From Sphingomonas sp. (GTDB lineage: Bacteria > Pseudomonadota > Alphaproteobacteria > Sphingomonadales > Sphingomonadaceae): a stretch of 64,000 bases of DNA. Position 1 is the first letter of the stretch, and each line of letters opens with the position of its first letter. Shown here piece after piece: positions 54,772 through 63,979 of this stretch. The stretch lies in contig NZ_JAIESM010000009.1 of the NCBI RefSeq assembly GCF_019746015.1, positions 1-64,000 on the forward strand, written 5' to 3'. The notes beneath the pieces are model-generated. The model saw nothing but the letters and a program-made list of their open reading frames with translations. It had not been told where the DNA came from and made no database searches. The translations under genes were made by a program, and so were the position numbers.

Positions 54772-55296
54772 TCAGGCAGCGGCCTTGCGCGCCTTGGCCA
54801 GTTTTTTCAGCACCATCTCGCGCTTCAGCCGCGACAGATGGTCGATGAAGATGATGCCCTCCAGATGGTCCATCTCATGCTGAAGGCAGGTGGCGAGCAG
54901 CCCGGTCAGCTCCTCGTCATGCGCCACGCCGTCCTCGTCCAGCCAGCGCGCGCGGCAGCTGGCGGGGCGTTCGACATCGGCAAACTGGTCGGGCACCGAC
55001 AGGCAGCCTTCGGTATAGACGGACTGTTCCGGCGCCTTTTCAACGATTTCGGGGTTGATGAACACGCGCGGGGCACGCACCGGCTTGCCGTCTTCCCCCT
55101 CTTCCTGAAGGTCGATCACCAGCACGCGCTGCGGCACGCCGATCTGGATGGCGGCAAGGCCGATGCCGCGCGCGGCATACATCGAATCGAACATGTCGGT
55201 GATCAGCGCGCGCGTCTCGTCGGTCACGTCCGCGACCGGCGTGGAAATGGTGCGCAGGCGCGGATCGGGAATCTCGATGATCGGAAGCACGGCCAT
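54772..55296 (-). CDS. def: Peptide deformylase
   Basis: Def removes the formyl group from nascent N-terminal methionine. The 174-aa protein carries the three family motifs: RGIGLAAIQIGVPQRVLVID (GxGLAAxQ), YTEGCLSVPDQFADVERP (EGCLS with metal Cys) and CLQHEMDHLEGIIFIDHLSR (QEMDH-type His-Glu-His). It sits near fmt, truA and recR, an arrangement frequent in alphaproteobacteria. It is transcribed away from fmt and lies downstream of recR with a 31-bp gap. Confidence 0.97.
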   Translation of the reverse strand: MAVLPIIEIPDPRLRTISTPVADVTDETRALITDMFDSMYAARGIGLAAIQIGVPQRVLVIDLQEEGEDGKPVRAPRVFINPEIVEKAPEQSVYTEGCLSVPDQFADVERPASCRARWLDEDGVAHDEELTGLLATCLQHEMDHLEGIIFIDHLSRLKREMVLKKLAKARKAAA

Positions 55297-55327
55297 GACG
55301 CTCAGCTAGGATCGGTTGCCGCGAACG

Positions 55328-55921
55328 TCAAGCGACCGGGCGGCGCGCGCGCAGCGCCTGGGCGAGCGTGCCTTCGTCCAGATAGTCCAGCTCGCCCCCC
55401 ACCGGCAGGCCGTGCGCCAGCTGGGTGACGCGCACCGGAAAGCGGGCGATGCGGTCGGCGATGTAGTGCGCCGTCGTCTGCCCCTCCAAGGTGGCGTTCA
55501 TCGCCAGCACCACCTCGTCCACGCCGCCCGCCTCGATCCGGCGGACGAGCGCGTCGATCGACAGATCCTCGGGCCGCACGCCGTCCAGCGCCGACAGCCG
55601 CCCGCCCAGCACATGGAAGCGCCCGGGGAACAGCCGGGTGCGATCCAGCGCCCACAGGTCCGCCACTTCCTCCACCACGCACAGCGCGCGCGTGTCCCGC
55701 CGGGGGTCTGCGCACACGCCGCACGGGTCGCCGGTGTCGACATTGCCGCAGATCGAACAATGCGTCAGCCGGTCGGCCACCGCCGCAAGGGCGGCCAGCA
55801 GCGGCTCCAGCGCCGTCTCGCGTTTTTTCAGCAGATGCAGCACCGCGCGCCGCGCCGAACGCGGCCCCAGCCCCGGCAACCGGGCCAGTGCTTGGGTGAG
55901 GGCTTCGATCTCCGGCGACAT
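55328..55921 (-). CDS. recR: Recombination mediator RecR
   Basis: RecR works with RecF/RecO to load RecA at gaps. The 197-aa protein has an N-terminal HhH region ([20 protein letters not shown]), a Cys4 zinc finger ([16 protein letters not shown]) and a TOPRIM domain ([14 protein letters not shown], then [20 protein letters not shown] and [20 protein letters not shown]), ending with [20 protein letters not shown]. The start MSPEIEAL fits the family; a longer frame adds 12 residues. It diverges from fmt across 53 bp. Confidence 0.97.
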   Translation of the reverse strand: MSPEIEALTQALARLPGLGPRSARRAVLHLLKKRETALEPLLAALAAVADRLTHCSICGNVDTGDPCGVCADPRRDTRALCVVEEVADLWALDRTRLFPGRFHVLGGRLSALDGVRPEDLSIDALVRRIEAGGVDEVVLAMNATLEGQTTAHYIADRIARFPVRVTQLAHGLPVGGELDYLDEGTLAQALRARRPVA

Positions 55922-55974
55922 CGCCACGACATAAGGGCTTGCGCCCGCCCCTGCCAAGCGCTTGAGAGCAGGCG

Positions 55975-56877
55975 ATGCGCATTGTCTTCATGGGAACGCC
56001 CGATTTCGCGGTGCCGGTGCTCGCCGCACTTGCCGAGGCGGGGCACGAGATCATCGCCTGCTATTCGCAGCCGGCGCGACCGGCGGGGCGCGGCAAGGCG
56101 CTGCAACCCACCCCGGTCGCGCGCGCGGCCGAGCAGCTGGGCGTTGCCGTGCACACCCCGCTCACGCTGCGCGACGCGGCGGAACAGGCGCGGTTCGCGG
56201 CACTTGGCGCCGATGTCGCGGTGGTGGCGGCCTATGGCCTCATCCTGCCGCGCGCGGTGCTGGCGGCGCCCCGGCTGGCCTGCATGAACGTCCACGCCTC
56301 GCTGCTGCCGCGCTGGCGTGGCGCGGCGCCCGTGCAGCGCGCGATCCTGGCCGGCGATGATGAGACCGGCGTGTGCATCATGCAGATGGAAGCCGGGCTC
56401 GACACCGGGCCGGTGCGGCTGGCGGTGCGCACCGGGGTCGCCGGCAAGACCGCCGGCGCGCTGATGGCGGAGCTGGGGGCAATGGGCGCCGCGGCGATGG
56501 TGCGGGTGCTGGCCGATGTCGACGCCCATCCGGCGGTCGCGCAGCCCGACCAGGGCATCACCTATGCCGCCAAGATCGACAAGGCAGAGGCGCGGATCGA
56601 CTGGCACCAGGGCGCCGACGCGATCGAGCGGCAGGTGCGCGCCTTCAACCCCGCGCCGGGCGCGTGGTTTTCGGTCGGCGAAGAGCGGGTGAAACTGCTC
56701 GCGGCAGACGTGGTGCCGGGGGGCGGCGCGCCGGGCACCGTGCTCGACGACGCGCTCACCATCGCCACCGGCGCCGGCGCGATCCGGCCGATCCTGGTGC
56801 AGCGCGCCGGCCGGGCGGCGATGACCCCGGCCGAGCTGCTGCGCGGCTTTGCCCTGCCGCCGGGCACGCGGCTGTGA
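55975..56877 (+). CDS. fmt: Methionyl-tRNA formyltransferase
   Basis: Fmt formylates initiator Met-tRNA. The 300-aa protein has [20 protein letters not shown], then [40 protein letters not shown] and [20 protein letters not shown] (catalytic Asn/His and SLLP loop), and a C-terminal tRNA-binding domain ([20 protein letters not shown]). Length is slightly short of the enteric protein but complete. It overlaps truA by 4 nt (GTGA) and is functionally tied to def nearby. Confidence 0.97.
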   Translation: MRIVFMGTPDFAVPVLAALAEAGHEIIACYSQPARPAGRGKALQPTPVARAAEQLGVAVHTPLTLRDAAEQARFAALGADVAVVAAYGLILPRAVLAAPRLACMNVHASLLPRWRGAAPVQRAILAGDDETGVCIMQMEAGLDTGPVRLAVRTGVAGKTAGALMAELGAMGAAAMVRVLADVDAHPAVAQPDQGITYAAKIDKAEARIDWHQGADAIERQVRAFNPAPGAWFSVGEERVKLLAADVVPGGGAPGTVLDDALTIATGAGAIRPILVQRAGRAAMTPAELLRGFALPPGTRL

Positions 56878-57626
56878 CCCGCTTTGCGCTGACGGTCGAA
56901 TATGATGGCCGCCCGTTCATGGGGTGGCAGCGCCAGCCGCATGGCCCCAGCGTTCAGGAAGCGATCGAGAACGCGATTGCCCGCATCGCGCATGAAGTGG
57001 CGACCGTCCATGCCGCCGGGCGCACCGATGCCGGGGTGCATGCGCTGGCGATGCGCGCGCATGTCGATCTGGCGCGGCCGATCACGCCGTTTCGCCTGAT
57101 GGAGGGGTTGAACGCGCTGCTGCGCCCGGCGCCGGTTGCCATTCTGGCGTGCGTCGTGGTGCCGGATGACTGGCACGCGCGGTTCAGCTGCCTGGGGCGG
57201 CGCTATGAATATCGCATCGTCAACCGCCGCGCGCCGCTGACCTTTGAGCGGGGTCTGGCCTGGCGGGTGCCGGTGCCGCTCGACGTGGCGGCGATGGCGG
57301 AAGCGGCACGGCGGCTGGCCGGCCGGCACGACTTCACCACCTTCCGCTCCGCGCATTGCCAGGCGGAAAGCCCGGTGCGCACGCTCGACCGGCTGGAGGT
57401 GGTGCGCGAGGGCGAGGTGGTGCGCATCCATGCCGCTGCGCGCTCCTTCCTCCACCATCAGGTGCGCTCGATGACCGGGTGCCTGGCGCTGGTCGGCCAG
57501 GGCAAATGGACGCCGGACGACATCGCCGCCGCGCTTGCCGCGCGCGACCGGGCGGCACTCGGCCTCAACGCCCCGCCCGATGGCCTGTTCTTCGTCGGCG
57601 CCGACTATCCCGACGCTGAAAAATAG
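56874..57626 (+). CDS. truA: tRNA pseudouridine(38-40) synthase
   Basis: TruA isomerises U38-U40 in the tRNA anticodon arm. The 250-aa protein begins [20 protein letters not shown], contains the catalytic Asp in [20 protein letters not shown], then [31 protein letters not shown] and [20 protein letters not shown]. The GTG start overlaps the fmt stop by 4 nt. It ends 13 bp from the convergent Nnr-methyltransferase gene, with a small palindrome filling the gap. Confidence 0.97.
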   Translation: MTRFALTVEYDGRPFMGWQRQPHGPSVQEAIENAIARIAHEVATVHAAGRTDAGVHALAMRAHVDLARPITPFRLMEGLNALLRPAPVAILACVVVPDDWHARFSCLGRRYEYRIVNRRAPLTFERGLAWRVPVPLDVAAMAEAARRLAGRHDFTTFRSAHCQAESPVRTLDRLEVVREGEVVRIHAAARSFLHHQVRSMTGCLALVGQGKWTPDDIAAALAARDRAALGLNAPPDGLFFVGADYPDAEK

Positions 57627-57642
57627 GGACTGTCCCCATTTA
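57621..57642. terminator. Possible bidirectional terminator or dispersed palindrome
   Basis: AAATAGGGACTGTCCCCATT followed by TA contains GGGACTGTCCC with A-rich sequence on one side and T-rich on the other, on both strands. It spans the truA stop and the convergent gene's stop. The stem is short, so termination would be weak. Similar GGGACTGTCCCC palindromes recur in many bacterial intergenic regions. Confidence 0.4.
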
Positions 57643-60213
57643 TCGGCGCACGAGGCGCGCGGCGAGTTCGACATGGGTGGACCAGCGGAACTGGCCGACC
57701 GGCTGCACCCAGTCGAGCGCATAGCCGTTTTCGCAAAGTATCTTCACATCGCGCGCAAAGCTGCTGGGATTACACGAAACATAGGCAATCACCGGCACCG
57801 ATGACTGCGCCAGCGTCGCTGCCTGTTCGCGCGCGCCGGCGCGGGGCGGATCGAGCAGCACGGCGGCGAACCGGTCCAGCTCCTCGCGCTGAAGCGGACG
57901 ACGATAGAGATCCCGATGCTCCGCCACCACCGGCCGCTGCGCCCGCCCGGCCGCCGCCTTCAGCGCCAGCACCGCATCGCGCGCCGCCTCCGCCGCATAG
58001 ACGCGCGTGCCAAGCGACAGCGCAAAGGTGCCCAGCCCCGCAAACAGATCGGCAACCACGCCCTTTGCCGCCAGCACCTCGCCCAGCGCCTCCTGCGCAG
58101 CCGCAAGCAGCGCCGCCTCCCCCTCCAGCGTCGGCTGCAGGAACGCGTCGTGCGGCAGCGGCACGGCAACGCCACCCAGCGTGATGGTCGCCCCGACCGG
58201 CTCCCACCGCACCTCCGGCCCCAGCCCGGTGTCGAGCGACAGCCGGGCAAGGCCGTGCGCCCCGGCAAAGTCGGTCAGCGCCTGGGTGCTGGCCAGATCG
58301 TCGGCGCTGACACCGTGGAGCAGCAGGTCGATGCCCTGATCGGCGCGCGTCATCACCACGTCCGCCCGGCGGCGCGGCGGCAGCAAGGTGCCGAGCAGGC
58401 GGCGGAGCGGCGCGATGAGGGCGGCGAGATCGGGCGCCAGCACCGGGCATTGCTTCAGGTCGACGAGGCGGTGGCTGCCACGCTCGCTATATCCCAACAC
58501 GACGCCGCCGCGCCGCTCGGCATGGAGCCGCGCGCGCCGCCGGCTGGCGGGTGGGGAGAGAATCGCCGGCCGCACGGTGGCAGTCAGCCCCTGCGCCGCC
58601 AGCGCGCCCAGCACCCGGTCGCGCACGAAATCAGCATAGGCCGCGTCGTTCAGGTGCTGAAGGTCACAGCCGCCGCAGCCGGGGAAATGGCGGCACGGCG
58701 GCGCCTGGTGCGCGGGGCCGGGCACGATGCTGCCATCGGCCAGCACCCGGTCGCCCGGCGCGGCGAGCGGGACATGGCGGCCATCCGCCGTCACGCCCTC
58801 GCCCCGCGCGGCGACGCGGACAATCTCTGCCCCCTCCCCGCTCATGCGGCCCCCCCGCGCGGCCGACAGCGCGCGCGCCAGATCGTCGGCAATGAACGCC
58901 GCGCCCAGCCGCCGCGCCGCCTGATTGTGGAGCCAGACGCCGGCCGCCGCCGCTGCGACCGGATCGACCGCCGCCGCCAGTTGCGCGGCGATCGCGCCGG
59001 CCAGCACGTCTCCGGTGCCGGCAGTGGAGAGCCAGGGCGAACCGGCGCCGACGCGCACCGCGCCACCCGGCGCCGCGATCACCGTGTCGGCGCCCTTGAA
59101 CACGATGGTGGCGCGGGCGGCAGCAGCGGCGTGGCGCGCGGCGTCGATCTTGCTGCCGGCAGGCGTGCCGAACAGCGCGGCGAACTCGCCGGCATGCGGG
59201 GTCAGCACCACCGGCGCGGTGCGCGCGGCAAGCTCGGCCGGCGTGACCAGATGGAGCGCGTCGCCATCGATCAGCAGCGGGTGCGCCGTGGCAAGTGCCG
59301 CCGCCAGCCGGGCGCGCGCCGCTTCGTCAAGGCCCAGCCCCGGCCCCACCACCAGCGCGCCGATACGGGGGTCGGCCAGTGCGTCCTCAGCCCAAGCGCG
59401 CCGGACGAGTGCCGCCGGCCCCGCGCCGCTGCCCCCCAGCAGCAGCGCATAGCCCGCGCCCGCCCGCAGCGCCGCCTCCGCCGCCAGCGTCGCGGCGCCC
59501 GGCATCGCGCCGGCAATCACCGCCACCATGCCGCGCGCATATTTGTGCGCCGCAGGTCCCGGCGCGGCGAGCGCTGGCGGGGCGAGCACCGCAGCATCAC
59601 TGTCCGCCGCAATGCCGATATCGACCACGCGCACTGCGCCGCACGCTTCTGCGCCCGGCTGGAGCAGATGCGCGGGCTTCAGCGCCCCCAGCGCCAGCGT
59701 CAGGTCGAACATCGGCACGGGCGACAGCAGCGCCCCGTCATCGCTCGCCACGCCGCTGGGCAGGTCGACCGCGATGCGATAGCGCGCCGCCGCCGCCAGC
59801 ATCGCCAGCGGTGTGCTGAGCGCCGTGTCGAGCGGGCGGGCAAGGCCGGTGCCGAACAGCGCATCGACCAGCACCGGCGCGGCCGCTGCGGTGGCGATGG
59901 GCTCCACCGGCCCGGTCCAGCCGGCGCGGGCGGCGCGGGCAGCGTCGCTCACCGGGTCGGCGCTTGCTGCCACGCGCACATCGCGCCCCGCCGCCGCCAG
60001 CAACTGCGCGGCGACATAGCCATCGCCGCCATTATTGCCCGGGCCGCACAGGATCAGCACCGGCGCCGTCGTCAGCCGCTGCACCCAGGCGGCAATGCCG
60101 GCGCCGGCGCGCGCCATCAGGCCGCTCACGCTGGTGCCGGCCGCGATGGCCCGGTCCTCGGCGGCGCGCATCGCCGCCGCCGTCAGCAGCGGCAGCCCAT
60201 CGAGTGACGTCAT
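57640..60213 (-). CDS. nnr: Fused Nnr (NAD(P)H-hydrate repair) and TrmA/RumA-type RNA methyltransferase
   Basis: This single 857-aa frame has two parts. Residues 1-456 are bifunctional Nnr: an epimerase domain (ILCGPGNNGGDGYVAAQLLA) and an ADP-dependent dehydratase domain (VVGPGLGLDEAARARLAAAL, STAGTGDVLAGAIAAQLAA), which repair damaged NAD(P)H. Residues 457-857 start MSGEGAEIVRVAARGEG and form a class I uracil-C5 RNA methyltransferase with Fe-S cysteines (CRHFPGCGGCDLQH, later CPVL), VVADLFAGLGTFALSL, LLDPPRAGAREQ and catalytic Cys in YVSCNPSSFARDV. A G7 tract lies just before the second Met. With G6 the first part would end TGA overlapping that ATG, so two separate genes are likely ancestral. 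Confidence 0.88.
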   Translation of the reverse strand: MTSLDGLPLLTAAAMRAAEDRAIAAGTSVSGLMARAGAGIAAWVQRLTTAPVLILCGPGNNGGDGYVAAQLLAAAGRDVRVAASADPVSDAARAARAGWTGPVEPIATAAAAPVLVDALFGTGLARPLDTALSTPLAMLAAAARYRIAVDLPSGVASDDGALLSPVPMFDLTLALGALKPAHLLQPGAEACGAVRVVDIGIAADSDAAVLAPPALAAPGPAAHKYARGMVAVIAGAMPGAATLAAEAALRAGAGYALLLGGSGAGPAALVRRAWAEDALADPRIGALVVGPGLGLDEAARARLAAALATAHPLLIDGDALHLVTPAELAARTAPVVLTPHAGEFAALFGTPAGSKIDAARHAAAAARATIVFKGADTVIAAPGGAVRVGAGSPWLSTAGTGDVLAGAIAAQLAAAVDPVAAAAAGVWLHNQAARRLGAAFIADDLARALSAARGGRMSGEGAEIVRVAARGEGVTADGRHVPLAAPGDRVLADGSIVPGPAHQAPPCRHFPGCGGCDLQHLNDAAYADFVRDRVLGALAAQGLTATVRPAILSPPASRRRARLHAERRGGVVLGYSERGSHRLVDLKQCPVLAPDLAALIAPLRRLLGTLLPPRRRADVVMTRADQGIDLLLHGVSADDLASTQALTDFAGAHGLARLSLDTGLGPEVRWEPVGATITLGGVAVPLPHDAFLQPTLEGEAALLAAAQEALGEVLAAKGVVADLFAGLGTFALSLGTRVYAAEAARDAVLALKAAAGRAQRPVVAEHRDLYRRPLQREELDRFAAVLLDPPRAGAREQAATLAQSSVPVIAYVSCNPSSFARDVKILCENGYALDWVQPVGQFRWSTHVELAARLVRR
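58850..58856. other. C7/G7 homopolymer at the Nnr-methyltransferase junction
   Basis: Seven C on the plus strand (G on the coding strand) end 4 bp before the internal ATG (58845-58843). Deleting one G changes the reading to ...CGG GGG GCC GCA TGA, an ATGA stop-start overlap like those elsewhere in this window. The tract could be a slippage site or a sequencing/assembly indel. Confidence 0.9.
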
Positions 60214-60608
60214 GAAGCCGGCTTGGCAGCCTTTACCGTTGCCGGCAAGCGATAGCGGTCACCGCCCAGCGCGACCTCGATCTGGTCCTGGCCGACGATA
60301 GTGACCTTGGCCGGTTCGGCGCCGTCGGCGGCAATCACGCCGCGCCCGTCGCTGGTCACCAGCAGCCGGTGAAAGCCGCCATCGGGGTGGCTGATGGTCA
60401 GCAACAGGCCCTGTTTCGCGCTGATCCGGTCGAGCGTGCACACCCGCGCGAAACTGGCCGAACCGGCGCGGGCGCACAGGATGCGCCCCTCGTCATCGGC
60501 GGCGGCGCCCTGCTGTGCCTCGGCCTTGGCGAGCGAGCCTGACGGCGCATCGGCCGTGCCACAGGCGGCAAGCAGCAGGATCGGCACGATCGGGAACAGA
60601 TGTCGCAT
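60210..60608 (-). CDS. Small putative lipoprotein upstream of nnr
   Basis: This 132-aa protein has a lipoprotein signal (MRHLFPIVPILLLAACGTAD, lipobox LAAC). The mature part has ILCARAGSASFARVCTLDRI, two cysteines likely to form a disulfide, and GFHRLLVTSDGRGVIAADGA, then EPAKVTIVGQDQIEVALGGD. No family was identified. Start is ATG 60608 without a visible ribosome site; the frame extends further upstream, antisense to nothing recognised. The stop overlaps the nnr start by 4 nt, so it is co-translated with it. Confidence 0.75.
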   Translation of the reverse strand: MRHLFPIVPILLLAACGTADAPSGSLAKAEAQQGAAADDEGRILCARAGSASFARVCTLDRISAKQGLLLTISHPDGGFHRLLVTSDGRGVIAADGAEPAKVTIVGQDQIEVALGGDRYRLPATVKAAKPAS

Positions 60609-60636
60609 GGAGGAGACATACGCTGCCCGCACCCCC

Positions 60637-61371
60637 TCACGCCAGTTGCGTAACCATATTTTCCAGCAGCTTGGCCAGGATTTCGGCCCAGCGTGAGACA
60701 GCGGCCGGGCTGGCAATCTCGTTGTTGCGCAGCTCGACCGAGAAGCTGGCAATGCCGTTGCCCTCACCATGCCGGTTGAGCGTCGCGTTCAGGAGGCGGC
60801 CGGAATAGGGCTGATTGTCACCCGTCTCGAAACCGGCGGCGCGCAGCCCGTCAATCGCCAGCCGCGCCGCGCGCACATCGCGGTTGTAGAGGATGCCGAC
60901 CGGCCAGGGGCGCGGATCGCCGCCCGTCTCCAGCGCGGGGGTGAAGCTGTGGATGGCGACCAGCAGCCGGGGCCGGTGCCGCGCGATCGCCGCTGCCACC
61001 CCGGCATGATAGGGGGCATGGAACGCCGCGATGCGCGCCAGCCGGTCGGCCCCCGCATTGCCGGGAATGGCATGGCCGTCGCTGGCGAGCGGGATCAGGC
61101 CGGGATGGTCCGCCTGCCGGTGCAAGTCGATCACCAGGCGGGAGACCTGCCCCAGCACCGCCGGCGCGCCCAGCCGCGCGGCCAGCGCCTCGGTCAGCGC
61201 GGCGGCGCCCAGATCAACCGCGATATGCCTGTCGAGCAGCGCGGGCGCGATGCCCAGGTCGATGCCCGCCGGCACGCTGTTCACCGCATGGTCGCAGATC
61301 AGCAGCACCGGGCCCTGCCCGGCGATCAGCCTTGGCCCGATGGGGCCGGCGAAGGGCGGTGACACGGCCAC
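60637..61371 (-). CDS. N-formylglutamate amidohydrolase family protein
   Basis: This 244-aa protein belongs to the FGase/HutG-type family: GPVLLICDHAVNSVPAGIDL, RHIAVDLGAAALTEALAARL, VLGQVSRLVIDLHRQADHPG, HSFTPALETGGDPRPWPVGI and SFSVELRNNEIASPAAVSRW are the conserved blocks. It would hydrolyse N-formylglutamate to formate and glutamate at the end of histidine catabolism, but no hut genes are adjacent, so other N-acyl substrates are possible. Start is GTG 61371 or GTG 61365. The 170-bp gap upstream to ispE holds no recognised gene or RNA. Confidence 0.88.
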   Translation of the reverse strand: MAVSPPFAGPIGPRLIAGQGPVLLICDHAVNSVPAGIDLGIAPALLDRHIAVDLGAAALTEALAARLGAPAVLGQVSRLVIDLHRQADHPGLIPLASDGHAIPGNAGADRLARIAAFHAPYHAGVAAAIARHRPRLLVAIHSFTPALETGGDPRPWPVGILYNRDVRAARLAIDGLRAAGFETGDNQPYSGRLLNATLNRHGEGNGIASFSVELRNNEIASPAAVSRWAEILAKLLENMVTQLA

Positions 61372-61541
61372 CGCCCTTTACGCCTTGATGATGCCCGGGG
61401 TGCGGGGACCACCAACGGACGGGCCGCGCGAGGCGACGGATCCGCTCGACAACCGGCTACGCAAGACCGATGCCAGACCCCTAAATAGCTGATTCGGAGC
61501 GGCAAGGCGCGGGGCAATTCCCGGCGCGGGACGGCAAACTG

Positions 61542-62369
61542 TCACGCCAGTGCCGATTCGAGACACCACCAGCCCGGCTGCGCCGCCCGGATGCTGGCGG
61601 CGCCCGCCCGGCGCGCGGCAACGCTGTCGAACAGCGCGAAACAGGTGGCGCCGGAGCCCGACATCCGCGCCAGCACCACCCCGGGCAGCGCGGCAAGGGC
61701 GGCCAGCACATCGTCGATGCCGGGCGCCAGCGCGCGCGCGGGCGGCTCCAGATCGTTGCGCCCGGCCCGGGCGGCGGCGAGCGCGTCGCCCTGCGCCAGC
61801 GGCCCGCGATCCACCCCGTCCCAAGCCTTGAACACCGCCGCCGTCGATACCGCGACGCCCGGATTGACCAGCAGCACCGGCACGGCCGTAACACCCGCAA
61901 TCGGCACCAGCTGCTCGCCCTTGCCGGTGCCGATCGCGGTGCGGCCGAGCAGGCAGGCGGGCACATCCGCGCCCAGCCTCTCGGCAATCGCAAACAGGCG
62001 CGGGTCGTCCACCGCCACCCCGCTCAGCCGGGCAAGCGCGCGCAGCGTCGCCGCTGCGTCGGCCGATCCGCCGCCAATGCCGCTCGCCACCGGCAGATGC
62101 TTGTCGAGCGTGATCGCCCAGCCCTGCCCGGTGGCGAATACCGCCTCGAACGCGTCGCGCGCGCGGGTGACGAGATTGTCATCGCCCGCCAGCAGCGCGG
62201 CGAACGGCCCGGTCATCGCAAAGCCGTTGGCAGGGGCGGGCGCCACCGAAACGCGGTCGCCATCCTCCAGAAACGCGAACAGCGTTTCCAGATCGTGATA
62301 GCCATCGGCGCGGCGGCGGCGGACGTGCAGCGCCAGGTTGATCTTGGCCGGGGCGGTTTCGGTCAGCAT
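61542..62369 (-). CDS. ispE: 4-diphosphocytidyl-2-C-methyl-D-erythritol kinase
   Basis: IspE phosphorylates CDP-ME in the MEP isoprenoid pathway. The 275-aa GHMP kinase has TETAPAKINLALHVRRRRAD, LDKHLPVASGIGGGSADAAA (ATP-binding P-x3-GLGGGSSxAA variant) and LPGVVLARMSGSGATCFALF (C-terminal GHMP motif). ATG 62369 fits the family; the frame extends 28 codons into the TPR gene. It overlaps that gene's stop by one base (TGATG). Its products feed ubiquinone and, in this organism, carotenoid and hopanoid synthesis (the hpn genes are at 28596-30559). Confidence 0.96.
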   Translation of the reverse strand: MLTETAPAKINLALHVRRRRADGYHDLETLFAFLEDGDRVSVAPAPANGFAMTGPFAALLAGDDNLVTRARDAFEAVFATGQGWAITLDKHLPVASGIGGGSADAAATLRALARLSGVAVDDPRLFAIAERLGADVPACLLGRTAIGTGKGEQLVPIAGVTAVPVLLVNPGVAVSTAAVFKAWDGVDRGPLAQGDALAAARAGRNDLEPPARALAPGIDDVLAALAALPGVVLARMSGSGATCFALFDSVAARRAGAASIRAAQPGWWCLESALA

Positions 62370-63979
62370 CAGTTGGCGCCCGGGCCGCCGTCCAGCTTGG
62401 CGGCGATCCGGGTGGAATCGCGGCCCTCGGCCACGATGGCGGCCGCCTGCCATGCATAGCGCGCCTCGAACCGGCGGCCGAGCGACCAGTAGACATCGCC
62501 CAGATGCTCGTTGATGATCGCATTGTCGGGCGAAGCCATTGCCGCGCGTTCCATCAGCGGCAGCGCGCGCGCCGCGTCCCCACCCAGAAAATAGGCCCAG
62601 GCCAGCGAATCGAGGATCGAGGGGCTGTCCGGCTTCAGTGCCACCGCGCGTTCCAGCATCGCCCGCGCCGCGCGCATGTCGCCGCCATGTTCCAGCCGGG
62701 CATAGCCCAGATAGTTGAGCGCAATCGGCTGATCGGGCGCCAGTTCCACCGCGCGTTCGAGCAGCGGCTCCGCCTCGCGCCAGCGCCCGGCGCGTTCCAG
62801 CGCGCCGCCCTGTTGCAGATAAAGCGCCCAGCTCGCCGCGCGGCCGGCGCGGGTGATTGCCCGGGCATAGGCATCGGCCGCCTCGCCCTCGCGCCCGGCC
62901 TTGGCGAGCAGATCGCCCAGCCGCTGCGCATCCTCGGCATCGCCCTGTGCCCCGCCGGCGGCGGCCATGGCAATCGCCAGTGCCTCGTCCAGCCGCCCGG
63001 CATCGTCGAGCAGGTCGATCCGCCGCGCGCGTGCCTCGGCCGCATAGGGGCCGTCACCTGCCACCCGGTCGAGCGCGGCGAGCGCCGGCGCGAACGCCCC
63101 TTGCGCGCCCAGCGTCTGCGCCAGCAGCAGCCGCGCGGGATCGTTGCCCGGCTCCACCATCAGCGCGGCGCGCGCCACCACCACGCCCAGCGGCCCGGCG
63201 CGTGCCGCCTCCAGATCCTCCGCCAGCCGCGCCATCAACCGTGCGAGGCCAAAGGACAGGCCCAGCTTTGCCGGCGCTGCGTCCGAGCCGGCCCCGGCAA
63301 CATCGCTGCCGACCAGTTCATCGGCCGCCGTACGCTTGCCCTGCGCCACCAGCAGCCGCGCCGCCGCCAGGCGCAGGTCGAACCCCTGCCCCCCCGGCGA
63401 TTGCGCGCGCAGCACGGCGAGCCCCGCCTCGCTGCGCCCGCGCGCGATGTCGATCAGTGCCGCCGCCTCCAGCGCATAGCGGCGGCCAAGGCCATCGCCC
63501 GGCGTCTTCATCAGCGCGGCCGAGGCACCTTCGGGATCACTCTCATAGGTAATCCACGCACGCAGCGGCGCGACTAGAAAGCCCAGCGGCCCGGCGGTCA
63601 TCCGGGTGAGCGCCGCCTGCGCCGCCACCCGGTCACCCCGGCGCGCCGCGGCAGCCAGCGCGATCAGGGCAGTGTCGGCCGGCGCGACGCCTGCCTTTTC
63701 CAGCACTGCTGCGGCCCGCAGCGCCAGTGTCTCGTCCCCCGCTTCCAGCGCGGCGCGATAGGCGCGAATGGCGATCACGGCGCTGTCCGGCTGGCTGGCG
63801 AGCGCCTGTGCATAGCCGGCCGCCGCCGCCGCATCCGCCCCGTCCGCATCGGCGGCGCGCGCGCGGACATAGGCGGCCAGATCGCGCGGTCCATCGGCCA
63901 GCGCCGGCGTCGCCAGCGTGGTTGCGATCAGCGCGAGCGCGAGGTGGCTACATGTTCGGGTAATTGGGGCCACCGCCAC
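62369..63979 (-). CDS. TPR-repeat protein with signal peptide
   Basis: This 536-aa alanine-rich protein has an N-terminal signal (CSHLALALIATTLATPALAD) and degenerate tetratricopeptide repeats throughout. The clearest are at the C terminus, e.g. ALYLQQGGALERAGRWREAE, PIALNYLGYARLEHGGDMRA, SILDSLAWAYFLGGDAARAL and NAIINEHLGDVYWSLGRRFE. Such proteins act as periplasmic scaffolds; no partner is indicated. Start is GTG 63979 or 63973, within the end of the upstream ETF-QO gene, giving an overlap of up to about 32 nt. The next gene is ispE, overlapping by 1 nt. Confidence 0.85.
   Translation of the reverse strand: MAVAPITRTCSHLALALIATTLATPALADGPRDLAAYVRARAADADGADAAAAAGYAQALASQPDSAVIAIRAYRAALEAGDETLALRAAAVLEKAGVAPADTALIALAAAARRGDRVAAQAALTRMTAGPLGFLVAPLRAWITYESDPEGASAALMKTPGDGLGRRYALEAAALIDIARGRSEAGLAVLRAQSPGGQGFDLRLAAARLLVAQGKRTAADELVGSDVAGAGSDAAPAKLGLSFGLARLMARLAEDLEAARAGPLGVVVARAALMVEPGNDPARLLLAQTLGAQGAFAPALAALDRVAGDGPYAAEARARRIDLLDDAGRLDEALAIAMAAAGGAQGDAEDAQRLGDLLAKAGREGEAADAYARAITRAGRAASWALYLQQGGALERAGRWREAEPLLERAVELAPDQPIALNYLGYARLEHGGDMRAARAMLERAVALKPDSPSILDSLAWAYFLGGDAARALPLMERAAMASPDNAIINEHLGDVYWSLGRRFEARYAWQAAAIVAEGRDSTRIAAKLDGGPGAN

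Noticed and set aside
57916..60207. A 763-aa plus-strand frame opposite the Nnr-methyltransferase gene
   Set aside because: Arg/Gln/His-rich with no family pattern; the minus-strand product has complete catalytic motifs.
61372..61541. Possible small RNA or missing gene between ispE and the amidohydrolase gene
   Set aside because: No cloverleaf, strong terminator or coding pattern was recognisable in these 170 bp.
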